Positions 43,201-53,106 of a stretch of 64,000 bases of DNA are shown piece by piece. The number at the start of each line of letters is the position of its first letter. Position 1 is the first letter of the stretch. The position numbers and the translations under genes are program-made. The stretch covers positions 356,177-420,176 of the forward strand of contig CAJNOI010000024.1 of the NCBI GenBank assembly GCA_905250115.1, read 5' to 3'. Source of the stretch: Adineta steineri. Lineage: Eukaryota > Rotifera > Eurotatoria > Adinetida > Adinetidae. Below the pieces are notes generated by a model. It was not told the DNA's origin. It searched no databases and saw only the letters and a program-made list of their open reading frames with translations.

Positions 43201-46016
43201 AATATTTCGACAAATTCGTAAACAAAATCAATTTCATCAATACTGGGAATGTGAAATTGAGGTTGAACTTTATCAATATCAACATATTGTCCCCATAGCT
43301 AAACGATTCAATTCAATGGAAAAGATTTAAAAAAAACAAAACAATAACTAACTCGAATTGGTAAAAAATTGTCGAATGTTTCGTCACTATTGATGACTAA
43401 CAGTCGGTAATCAACTGGATACGAACAGGAAAGAGATTCAAGTAAATTTATAACAGCCTTAGCCACTGCGTTATATGAATTCTTGTTAACAATTTGGATA
43501 AATTGATGAAATACAGACATAATCAATTGTTTATAGATTAGTAAAACATCACCACGAGCACGAAGAAGTTCAGCAAAGACAACTAAATACCATGTCAATT
43601 CTATATCATCTTTGTAATCAGTTAATAATGTTGATTCAGAATTGTTAAATTTGTTTTCAATAGATTTGCATATTTCAGGAAGAAGATATTTGAGTGTTTC
43701 CACTGGATTACCTTTGACAAGTGCTCGAACGAGACCACTAGCGATGTCTCGTACTTTTGGTGATAAACATTGACTACTAAGAAAATTCATTATCTTCTCT
43801 CGAATTTTCTAAATTGTCATAAACATAATTAAAGAGAATATTCTAATTAGAAGCAAGTAAGATAAATACTTGAAAAATAGGACTGCTACATTGTTGAACA
43901 ATATTGAATAGGATTGAAGTCACTTTTGGCTGGATGTCTATATCCGGCGTATTATCATTTGCATCCGCCGTTACTGCATCAGATATTTCGGCTGATGAAA
44001 TCTCAATGATGTGAAATATTCGATTGAGAAATTCATTGATAAAATCTTCAAATTTCGATGTCGATAGACATACTTCTCTTTCAATCTATTACAAGAAAAA
44101 ACATATTTATTTTTTTCAAGTTGAAATGAACTCATACTTCAGTTAGATCATTTCGAATATTTACTGCCGATGAACAATCAATACATGTGATTTGCATCAG
44201 CATAGTGTCAAGAAATTCTAATGTAACGGATGTTTTCTTAAAATCATTCAGATCGATACCAGGTAATACAGATATCAGTAATGGTAAAACATAAGTTTGA
44301 CCTTGACTATAAGATGGTGTTTGTTGTACTATTTGACGAGCAATATGTGTTAAACAAGTGATGATGGATGTAAATCGATGTGGTTCAGTCATACTATCAA
44401 TCGCCAAGAAATGTCTACGATGATTGAATAAGTCAATAAATCAAAGAGATCAAATAAAAATACCGTACTTTTCGACGATAAATGGAATAATTAATTCTGG
44501 CCGAAGTATAGAAAGATAATGACAAGCTTCAACTGCTGTTTCCATATAAGTTTGATTAAAAATAGATATAAAAACATATTCTTTCAGACAATTGACAAAA
44601 TCAGTGATATTTTCTTCCGTCAGTCGATAAGATGACAGTGGTGTAAAAGACCAAACAGGATGAGCTTTGCGTTCTCTAGAAAGTCCATTACATATAATAT
44701 ACATTCAATCAATATACTTACAAATGAACTCGATCGACAAAATACGTGGTAAGTTTCAAGAGAAATTCGACTAGATTTTTCTGGAATGTACCCATGTTTG
44801 TTGGATGATAGAAACTTCGAATGCTAATTAACAGATCTGCCAAGTATTGTAGACACGAACTACGATTGCCTATCATCGCAACAATCCATTTTGCCACCTC
44901 TGGGACAAAATGGGGATATTTTTGTGGAGTCTCTTGTAGTTTACCCATTGGAAGTGAAAATCCTCTAAGTATTCGTGTGAAGATCTAAAAGAGATGAATT
45001 TTCATTATTCAAAATAAATGGGAAAAAAAGATTATGTACCTGTGACATCCATGGTTCCCAATCAATATAACCAATATTATGCCAAGCGACTGATGAAAAA
45101 ATATCGATTAGACGCTAATTATCTTATTATTAATAATGATACATGGGGTAAAAAAATTAACTCACTGTTCTCCACACATCTTGATTGTAAATATTTTGCC
45201 AAATATTGAAAAACTCCGATAACCATAATCTAAAATAATACACAGGGTATCAAGAAAAAGAATGGAAAGAATGAAAACAAACTGAAATCCTTGGTAATGC
45301 AGATTCGGAGGTAAATTGACAGGAAGGAAATATGAGAACATCCTCATGACGCCAGCAAAACTCCCTCCCATAGGACACATTTGTGGACGTAATTCATCAA
45401 GAATTTCTTGCGTAGCTATTGCCGAGAAGTATGGAGAACAACGAGTAACACAGAGTGCAAGTGAACCGTCTATGTAGCTGAATAAAATTGAAAATATTAT
45501 CCTTCCTTTTAAGAAAAAATCATACGAACCTAGGTAGAATGACTAATCCATGAATTTTATCATGATTATCATTAATCAATCGAGCCCAATAATATAATAT
45601 TCTCCAATCAATTTCCAAGTCATCTCGTGTGATCAAACGAGTCTTTCTAAAAAAAATCGTTCTACTTTGTTATCGATTGAATTGAAAAAGATCTCGAATA
45701 CAAACCGAAGGAGGTGACGAAGCATGTCAAAACATAGTTGAACATAGATATAATTCAAATCGGTAATGGAGAGAATAGAAAGATATAAATTGATTAATTT
45801 AAGATGATCGACCTTGGAAAAATAAAATCCATATTTTAAAATGAATTCTGTTAATTTGCGTGACCAAATTAAAAGGCCAGGATTTAATTCTCCCAACTGA
45901 ATGGTGCGTGACAAATTTTCCCGGATTTCATCGAACAAGTCTAAACCATATTGTTTGATAGATTCATTGAATGGCGAATATTCATTGTAAATATTGGGTT
46001 TTTGAAGATTATTCAT
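37273..46016 (-). CDS. PSME4: Proteasome activator complex subunit 4 (PA200/Blm10)
   Basis: HEAT-repeat giant that caps the 20S proteasome. Start ATG is at 46016 (MNNLQKPNIYNEYSPF) and stop TGA at 37275-37273. About two dozen exons with 45-65-bp introns total roughly 1,800 residues, as usual for the family. Landmarks: N-terminal NLSRTIQLGELNPGLLIWSR (exon 46016-45706); KTRLITRDDLEIDWR (from 45646); HPGDREDNLWLTF, EWEETCFLDKSFHGYHTWPR and DKDQFIMFK (39285-39659); FRRTHHDSWHEHRERFT, then DQLTILADAL near 37300-37380. The C-terminus is NYYI, a variant of the YYA-type tail that docks in the 20S alpha ring. Short frames of 60-160 residues across this region on either strand are its exons or shadows. 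One intron (39660-41548) is a 1.9-kb inverted-repeat element; the coding frame continues across it. Confidence 0.9.
39660..41551. mobile_element. 1.9-kb inverted-repeat DNA element forming a PSME4 intron
   Basis: Inverted ends: left CTAGTGAAACTACTCAT and right, inverted, CTAGTGAAAGAACTCAT, 15/17 identical. CTAG at each end could be a 4-bp target duplication around TGAAA... termini. About 200 bp inside each end is packed with GAGTACTC palindromes (39690-39850 and 41295-41530); the middle is AT-rich with no recognisable transposase. Read on the gene strand, the ends give CTA|GTGAAAG (donor) and TTTCACTAG|GGT (acceptor). Splicing there joins ...YNAL to GGKPLPH in frame, whereas perfect excision leaving one CTAG would create a stop. 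Superfamily not assigned. Confidence 0.8.
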
Positions 46017-46138
46017 TTTAATAATCAAAGCCTACAAATCAGAAAGAAATAATGTAGGTAGTATGCAGTTGCAGAAGTGCTGACTATTTTTCTCTTTATT
46101 TTCCTTTCTCGCAATAAACTCGACTATACTATAACAAC

Positions 46139-46250
46139 CAGAGGGGTAAGCCGATGAATCGATTGGCGACGGCGGCTAGAAAATATTGAAATTTTTTCAC
46201 CCGTCGACGGCGGCGGCGGCGGCGGCTTGACCGATCTACTTACACCCCTA
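46139..46250. mobile_element. Small inverted-repeat element with (CGG)n core
   Basis: Left CAGAGGGGTAAGCCGAT; right, inverted, TATAGGGGTGTAAGTAGAT. GGCGACGGCGG and a (CGG)n run of about 25 bp (46208-46226) sit inside. hAT-like ends, but no clear target duplication. Confidence 0.4.
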
Positions 46251-46491
46251 TATATGTATATTCACGAATAGCTATTCAAAATCAGAATTATTCAAAAAAT
46301 ATCATAACAATTGAAATTGTTTGATAAATAGTCGCGAAAAAAGAAACTTACAGATTTTTCACAGTCAGTCATCTAATAAAAGAACAGTTGAGAAATTCTA
46401 CAGAAGAGAAGTCAGCTACTTACATAATTTAATGGTTATGCACATTTGTTTAAATAGCTATGCTGTTTAATAAAAAAGTATCTCTTTTGAG

Positions 46492-46618
46492 TAGAGCCCG
46501 TCGGATCCGAGTCCGAGTCTGGATTGAAAGAAATATGTTATCAAAATAATATTTGTTTTTGAATTTCTTCAATTTTTTATTAGACGGGCCCAAAAAATTG
46601 TGGACCCGACGGCGTCTA
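46492..46618. mobile_element. 127-bp hAT MITE with 8-bp TSD
   Basis: Flanked by a perfect CTTTTGAG duplication (46484-46491 and 46619-46626). Ends are TAGAGCCCGTCGGATCC and, inverted, TAGACGCCGTCGGGTCC (14/17). GC-rich ends around an AT-rich core. Lies in the promoter interval between PSME4 and the F-box gene. Confidence 0.8.
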
Positions 46619-47445
46619 CTTTTGAGACGCTTCGCTAGCTAACATTTGTGTTATATATCAAGAATAATAATAAACTTTTTATACAGCCACATTGATTGCT
46701 TATTATCTAGTTCATAATTTATATTTAAATTTTGATCTTAATAAGATCAACAATGTTACTAATATTTTGATACAACTGATCGATTGAATCAATCATTAAT
46801 TTTTAATTTATCCTAGTTTCAAAAAACAGGTTTCTATTGTTTAGGTCAAATGAATTATTCTTCATATCAGAGTGATCTATTTGAAAAATTATTAATTATT
46901 GCTAACTTATTTAGATCTGTGCTTCAAATAATTAATGATATTATCATTAAATCAGCGTGGGTACATATAAGCATAGATATGTACTCGAGTAGCATTCCAG
47001 CAAAATCTTATATTTAATTACTTCGCCTGAAGAATCGATCATGCACTACCCATGAATTTAAACATGACTTATTGAATAAAAAAATGGCATTTGATTGTTT
47101 GTCAATGGAATCTTTCGATTATTTAACAAGTGATATAATGAGTTCAATTACATTCAGAACTTGTGTTTCATCTCAGTTTCGAGAAAAAATTAGCAAATTA
47201 AAAAAAAATTAGCTTTAGTATAATCTTTTTTTTGCTATGTATTTATATTATATTTGTTAAGTAATACTTGAAAAACAGATAATCACCTTTCTTTATTGTG
47301 TAATATTGGTCACTATCGATAATGAATACGGGCTGCTTCTCATTTGTCATACTTTGTTCATTTATCGATATTGTGAGTTCATTGTGTTTTATTCGCCGAT
47401 AACAGTCTATATTATCTTCTCAGATAATATTCAGTCAAGAAAAAT

Positions 47446-49399
47446 ATGAGTACAGATAGTTCACCTACATTGTTTGAACAATTCCCCGTTGAACTGATTC
47501 GTTCAATATTTGAATATCTGTCTCCACTCGATCTACTAAATGCTTTTGAAGAATTGAATAGTCGATTTTCATCAATTATTCGTGAACATCCACTTTGTTT
47601 ACCTCATAATCGACGAATGAGTTTAAACGTTTATGAAGATTATATGGGATACGTATTACCAGAATATTCGTCACAAATTGTTTATCTTCATCTATCCGAA
47701 CATCGTACTCCTTATGCAGTTGAATCATTTCTCAATAAAATGTATGATCAAAAATATTTATTCTCAAAATTAAAAGCGATCACCATTCAAGATATTCCTC
47801 TTCGTTTGTATGATTCATTATTGGACGATATTCTTCCATTGTTCAACAAACTCGAATCACTTACAATTGATCTGAATGCCGATCATTATCATCATGCCGA
47901 TTACAATCAATGGACAGATATTGACTTTCTTGTCCCAATACTCAATTCATTTCCTCAGTTATGTTCATTGTACTTGAAGATTACGCCGACATATAACAAG
48001 AATTACTTGAATGATGTCAATATGATCTCTTCTTCTATGTCTTCTCATTTGCATCTTCACACACTCTCTATTGATCAATGTTCACGTCAATTATTTGTAG
48101 AATTACTTAGCAAGAATCGTCTTCCAAAATTACGTAATTTACGAATTATATTTCCTCAGTAAGTATCTAAAAAAATTTTCATTTTCACAAAAAAATAATT
48201 TTCGCTGTTATTTAGAATGATATATAATGAACATGTTTTAACAATGCAATCTCATCAAATACCATTGAATACAAGTTGCATACCTCAATTACGTCGTATC
48301 AAACTTGAAGTGCACAGAAATATTCAATGGATTTTAGATTATTTTGAAGAGATCTATCGTTGTGAACAACTGGAAGAATTAATCATGGAAGGTCATGTGA
48401 GATTCAGTGAAAATACAGATTTTCCAAGGGCAGAAATTGTACGAAAATGGTTAGCTATGTCGAAATTGAAACAATGCAATGTTCGATTTCATTTTTCTGT
48501 TACCTGCAGAGAAGAAATTGATCAACAAAATTTAAATGATTTATTCGCTAATTATATGAAGATATTTGGACGAAATTCGATTTACCAAAATGAGTACATT
48601 CTTATTCACTATCCGAATAATATTAAATCACTTCCAAATGAAGACGAAGAAGATGATATTGGCGCTGTTGATGAAGTAAGAAAGAAAAGCGAGTTATTAT
48701 TCAAATGAATATATTTAATTTTAGTTAGATATTAACGAATCAGTGTATTTGGAAGATGAATGGATAGAAGCTGTACAAAATGTCTCTCAATGGCCGAATC
48801 TTCGCAAAATATCGATTTCAGGTGATTGTACAACAGATAAGTAAGTCAAAAATTTTGATTTAATTGTGTAAATTCTTTCATGTGATTGTAGAGATGCTAT
48901 TAATCGAAATTTTCGAATCCTACTTCATGTTGCACGACGAGCAGCACGTTTCTGCGAACTTAAAATTGAGGCAACGCTTACATTTGGTCTTGCTTTATCG
49001 TCAAACATTGAACTTTGCAAATATCTTGGTGATCATCTCGAAGTACTTCGTTTTAATGGCGAAGATCAAACAAGTTCCTTTCTTCAATTAGTTCAAATCG
49101 TTGATACAATTTACTCTCACTCATCATCTTCATCATTACCACTGAAAAAATTGACAATTTTTGTCGGTGCTGAGCCATCATCATGGCTAACAATTGAACA
49201 TTTTCAAAAAGGACTTCAACTAGTCTTTAATCGTTTTCCATCACTTATTCATTTTACATTATACTGTTATCAAACAGAACTATATACGGATACTATTTAT
49301 GATTTAAATGAATTGTTAACCGATTGGTATTCAGGAGTTAAGTGTGGCAGATCATGGAGTTGGAGATCTCAATCAAATTCATTCGATCTTTGGCTCTAA
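47446..49399 (+). CDS. F-box-like / leucine-rich protein
   Basis: Exons 47446-48158, 48216-48675, 48725-48840 and 48892-49399, all with GT-AG introns of 49-57 bp. They give about 598 residues in one frame. Residues ~9-55 form an F-box: LFEQFPVELIRSIFEYLSPL, DLLNAFEELNSRFSSII. This would bind SKP1 in an SCF ubiquitin ligase. The remainder is built of irregular leucine-rich units (KLKAITIQDIPLR, KLESLTIDLN, QLCSLYLKIT, LHTLSIDQC, KLRNLRIIFP), the usual target-recognition part. A poly-Glu/Asp linker (EDEEDD) precedes the third exon. The architecture matches the second F-box gene at 53107, but the sequence is quite divergent, so they are old paralogues of a large family. Confidence 0.8.
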
Positions 49400-50322
49400 A
49401 GCAATTACTCGTCTATCTAATAACATAAAGACATATGTTCATTCTGTCAATAATAATAATCTTCTCTCAGTTAGTTTTCAAATAAATGTTCATATGAAAT
49501 TCTCTTCCTTCAGTAAAACATATCTATTAAAGATACTTTCACTTCTATTTGTTGAAGAGTGGGTGTGGATGTCACTTCTTCCTTTACAATCACACCTCAA
49601 ATATATGATGGAGTACTAGCTGACGTTGCACGATAAGTCACGATCTAGACATAAGAGAAGCGATTTCAAGATATAATTACTCGATACAAATAAATCATCA
49701 TTGAGCTTTTTTGTTATGAGTTAGGAGTATCGAAGGTGAAACGACATCGATTGAGGAAAATGTGGTTTGACTAATTCTGTTTACTTGATATTATACCTGT
49801 AGTATATGAATTTTTTTATCAAAGCCTTAAGATAGGTTTTTTTTGTTACGAATATGAAAGATAGTTTCTCTATCGTAGTCATATTCAATCTTTGAATGTT
49901 GAGATTTAGTTCATAAAATCTAAAAATGATATTTAACTCAATCATTATACTAGCTAATCATTCGAAACAATCGTTCGACTTTTATCTAAATTATTTTTTC
50001 TTTATTTTACTTCAAGGAAAAACCTGTACTTTTTTTATAAACTGTTTGCTCCCATCTTTTCTTCTGAGCAATAATCAAATTACTTTTCTGAAGACTTTCT
50101 TCTTGTGCATCTATTGTATGTTATAATAATAGAAAATGCACGTAATTTCAATTTTCAACAAAAACTTTTCATAATTAGTTGTTCATGCTTTATCGAGGTA
50201 TACATAAAAAAAATATTACTTGATGATTATTTATTACGCACTGAGAAAAAGTACTATAGGGCTGTTTTATGATAATAAACAATCGTTCGATTGATATTGA
50301 GATATTGAAAACCTGTTTCTCT
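49400..50322. other. Intergenic with a degenerate foldback
   Basis: 49558-49600 has AGTGGGTGTGGATGTCAC against ACAATCACACCTCAA. No gene supported. Confidence 0.5.
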
Positions 50323-50872
50323 TCATTTATTTATTAAATAAAATGTTGTTTGATATGTAGACGCTCGTTCATACAAATAATAAAATAAATTTTCATGATA
50401 AATCTCAATTGTAACTGATTTTAGGGAATAGATAATAGCTTGACGTAACGACCACGGCAACTGTTGAAACTTATCAGTCAGTATTAAAAGTCTGACATCG
50501 TCAAAAAAAATAATCAAAAATTATCCTTATATTTGTATCTTGTTGGCGGAAAAATCGCCTAAATATACTATTTATATGTGTGCTGTCATTTGTAGAAAAT
50601 AAGACACGAAATGTGCGTTTGAGTATATGTTCAATTAATTCGTCGTAAAAATAATCTTTTATTTCATTAACAATAAATAGATGATCTTGAATGAGTGAGT
50701 TGATTTTACTTTTCAAACTAAGAAAATCATTGGTATCATTGCAAATATTCATCGATAATAAATCTCAAGTACTGGGAAACGACGTCAGAATATCATATTG
50801 ACTTGAGTTCTGCAGTACGACAGCAGCTGAATGCTCATTTTCGTTACGAACATCACTATTAACTATGTTCAT
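50323..50872 (-). pseudogene. Unknown protein, frame broken by a homopolymer indel and a stop
   Basis: From ATG at about 50872 (MNIVNSDVRNENEHSAAVV) the frame meets TGA just before MNICNDTND at 50752. It continues through FIVNEIKDYFYDELIEHILK, then breaks at a run of eight T (minus strand; 50503-50510 as A). Dropping one T reconnects IIFDYFF to DDVRLLILTDKFQQLPWSL. The combined product would be about 180 residues, helical and acidic-aromatic, with no family recognised. The TGA could be skipped by an unrecognised intron. Confidence 0.4.
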
Positions 50873-51330
50873 CATAAGATTAATTATTTGTTTTTGGTAA
50901 GACAATATGTATGTGAGTGTGCGTGTTGACATAATAATGATAAATAATTTTATTTGGAAAGTTACAATTTCTTATCTTGTTTTTTGTGTGCTTGAGAAGA
51001 TCTATCAAACGTTGTAAGAGAACAGAAAAACAACTGTGGGTGAGGGTGTAAATAAAGAAAAGATTAGTCTTCACCAACACCGACACCCACACCCACATCC
51101 TCAAGATGATTATTTTTCTTTGAATTCCTTGAAATGTTATTTGTCTACTCACACGCTCAAAACAACCTTAGCAAACATTGCAATAAGATGATGCAAGAAC
51201 AGGGTTTTTTTTCTTTCTCGTTCTGGCGCAACTTTTATTTTTCTGTTTACCGCCGATGCATGTTCTCGATAGAAAAAAAAAGAGTTGTTTTTCTATTTAG
51301 TTAACATTTGCATAAAAACACCAACGAAGA
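50873..51330. other. Promoter-side spacer with a telomere-like foldback
   Basis: 51034-51108: CTGTGGGTGAGGGTGTAA arm against CACCGACACCCACACCCACA then TCCTCAAGATG. No gene; upstream region of the deiodinase-like gene. Confidence 0.55.
51034..51108. repeat. Telomere-like foldback
   Basis: G-rich arm GTGGGTGAGGGTG, ~30-bp loop, C-rich arm CCGACACCCACACCCACATC ending CTCAAGATG. Confidence 0.65.
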
Positions 51331-52611
51331 ATGGATGTCTCCACGACATCACCTGATGACGCGCTTAAAAAGCGTTATGCTGAGCTTGCGGAGAAAACAG
51401 CTATGGCAATAGCAAACGAAGGACCACCACCAAACATCAATGATCGACCAGTAATTCCAAACTCTCTTCCTGCATTGCCACGTTATGAACCGCCTCCACC
51501 ACGTCGACCTCAACGTCTACGACACATGGTATGTCGTATGTTTTTTCCAACATCGGGCCATCTGGGTTTTGATACAATCAAATTGACTACGGAGCTACCA
51601 TCGATCGAAATAGTTCGTGAAATGGTCATATATGAAACACGTCTTCGGTTGTCGGATTCAATTCAAGAAATTATGGATCAGTACTATACCGACGAGTGTG
51701 CTGTTACGTAAGTTTCACTTTTTTTATTTCGTTGTAATATACGTATATATTGATTGGTGAGAACTCGTAGTTTCGTCCACGATCTCATCCAAAAACATGT
51801 AGTAGAATATTTTGGCTATCATGATGTCAATGCACTACGCACTGCTCTATATCGTTTTCCAAATGATCCCGTTATTCAAGCCGCTTTCTATGGTAAGAAA
51901 TTGTTCGAAAATATTTGACAATATCAGAAGATATTTAGCAAAAGTCAAACTTTTGAGTTAACAATATGTTTTGATAATTACTTTTTTTTCAGTCAAATAC
52001 AACAAAATTACACAAGGTATAATTAATCAAGGCCAATGTGCTCGTGATATTGATTTGTATACAACAGATGGTCATCTTACTACTTTATTTTCACAAATGT
52101 CATCTGGTCAACCATTGATAATATTGGCCGGGTCAACTAGCTGACCTCCATTTCGGGCAAATGTCGAGCGAATGAAGTAAGTTCTTTGTTTGTTAAAATT
52201 AAACTAGACACACTTATATGTTCATAATTGATATGTAGCGCGCTTGTTCGCTCACATGCGCCCAACGGCATTCGCCTCTTAGCAATTTATATTGCTGAGG
52301 CACATGCACGAAATGAGTGGCCTGTAGGAAAGACAATTTCATGTATTGATCAACCAACAACGCTAGCAGAACGACTTAATAATGCACAACAATTCAAAAA
52401 GAACTTCAATTTCGAAATGTCGATGCTCGTTGACAACATGGATAACACTTTTCATATTACTTATGGTTCATGGCCATTTCGCTTCTTTGTCATTTATGAT
52501 GGCAAATTAGTGTTGAAAGCAGAACCCGATAAAGAAACATTTACCTATGATATAAATGAAATCGACAACTGGATTGCTAACTTCTATCAATCACGTTCTC
52601 AAACTATTTGA
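51331..52611 (+). CDS. Iodothyronine deiodinase-like selenoprotein (in-frame UGA)
   Basis: Exons 51331-51707, 51771-51892, 51993-52176 and 52239-52611 splice into a 351-residue frame with a single internal TGA at 52142-52144 (codon 217). The context is PLIILAGSTS-U-PPFRANVERM, the deiodinase catalytic signature (GSCTUPPF in vertebrates) with TGA exactly at the selenocysteine. Downstream, LLAIYIAEAHARNEWPVG matches the deiodinase IYIEEAHxxDGW segment, and FFVIYDGKLVLK the closing thioredoxin-fold strand. The frame stays open to TGA/TAA-free coding for 135 residues after the UGA, so it is not a terminator by decay. The N-terminal ~130 residues are Pro-rich (PALPRYEPPPPRRPQRL) and unusual; no clear membrane anchor. 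A SECIS-like hairpin follows at 52735-52811. Predicted activity: reductive dehalogenation or a related thiol/selenol redox reaction. Confidence 0.85.
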
Positions 52612-52734
52612 AACTTTTTTTTAAATGACTTAAATGAATAGTACATTTGTTTTCTTGTCCCACCTTAGTTTTCTTGTCCCACCTTAGTTTTCTATTTCCT
52701 ATGGATCTGTTCGATATTCCTCGACACATGAAAC

Positions 52735-52811
52735 TTTAACATGAACTAATGATAACTATGAACAAAAATCACATTTAGTGAATGTTCACAGTTTGATGAA
52801 AATATGTTAAA
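52735..52811 (+). promoter_or_regulatory. SECIS element (form 2-like) in the 3' UTR
   Basis: Begins 124 bp after the stop at 52611. Lower helix TTTAACAT (52735-52742) pairs with ATGTTAAA (52804-52811). The internal loop is followed by the ATGA quartet half (52749-52752). Upper helix AACTATGAAC (52754-52763) pairs with GTTCACAGTT (52784-52793) with one mismatch. The unpaired A run at the apex is followed by a mini-stem TCAC/GTGA, as in form 2 SECIS, and the other quartet half is TGAT (52794-52797). All obligatory eukaryotic SECIS landmarks are in order. Confidence 0.85.
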
Positions 52812-53106
52812 TTTCTAGAGGAATTCTTAGCGCGTAAAATTGTCGAATACATCCCGGCCGAAGCAGAAAACAAAGGTAGAATAATAATCAATTGTACACT
52901 GATTAGATGGATTGTGTTTTCTATACTTTGCCAAAAATACAATAAAACTATACTCACCTACACTCGCACCCTCAAGATGGTGATTCTATTTCAGATTTTA
53001 CGATCTTCCAACAAAATAGCAACATCATTGACATACTCAGGTGGATTACAGAGAAAAGAAAAGACGCTTCAGTTATCGTATCACTCTTTGTATTTAGTTA
53101 CTAACG
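52812..53106. other. Short spacer with half a telomere-like foldback
   Basis: 52950-52980 reads ACTCACCTACACTCGCACCC then TCAAGATGG, the right arm of the family; no left arm is evident. Confidence 0.5.

Larger units (their letters stand above)
46017..47445. other. Divergent intergenic region between PSME4 and F-box gene
   Basis: Shared upstream region of two divergently transcribed genes. Contains two small inverted-repeat elements (46139-46250 and 46492-46618). No further gene seen. Confidence 0.6.

Noticed and set aside
45018..45209. Forward 63-codon frame
   Set aside because: Lies antisense to a PSME4 exon/intron junction and shows no independent support.
52142..52144. TGA in the deiodinase-like gene as a pseudogene-type stop
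   Set aside because: It sits exactly at the family's selenocysteine, coding continues intact for another 135 residues over a splice junction, and a complete SECIS-like hairpin follows.
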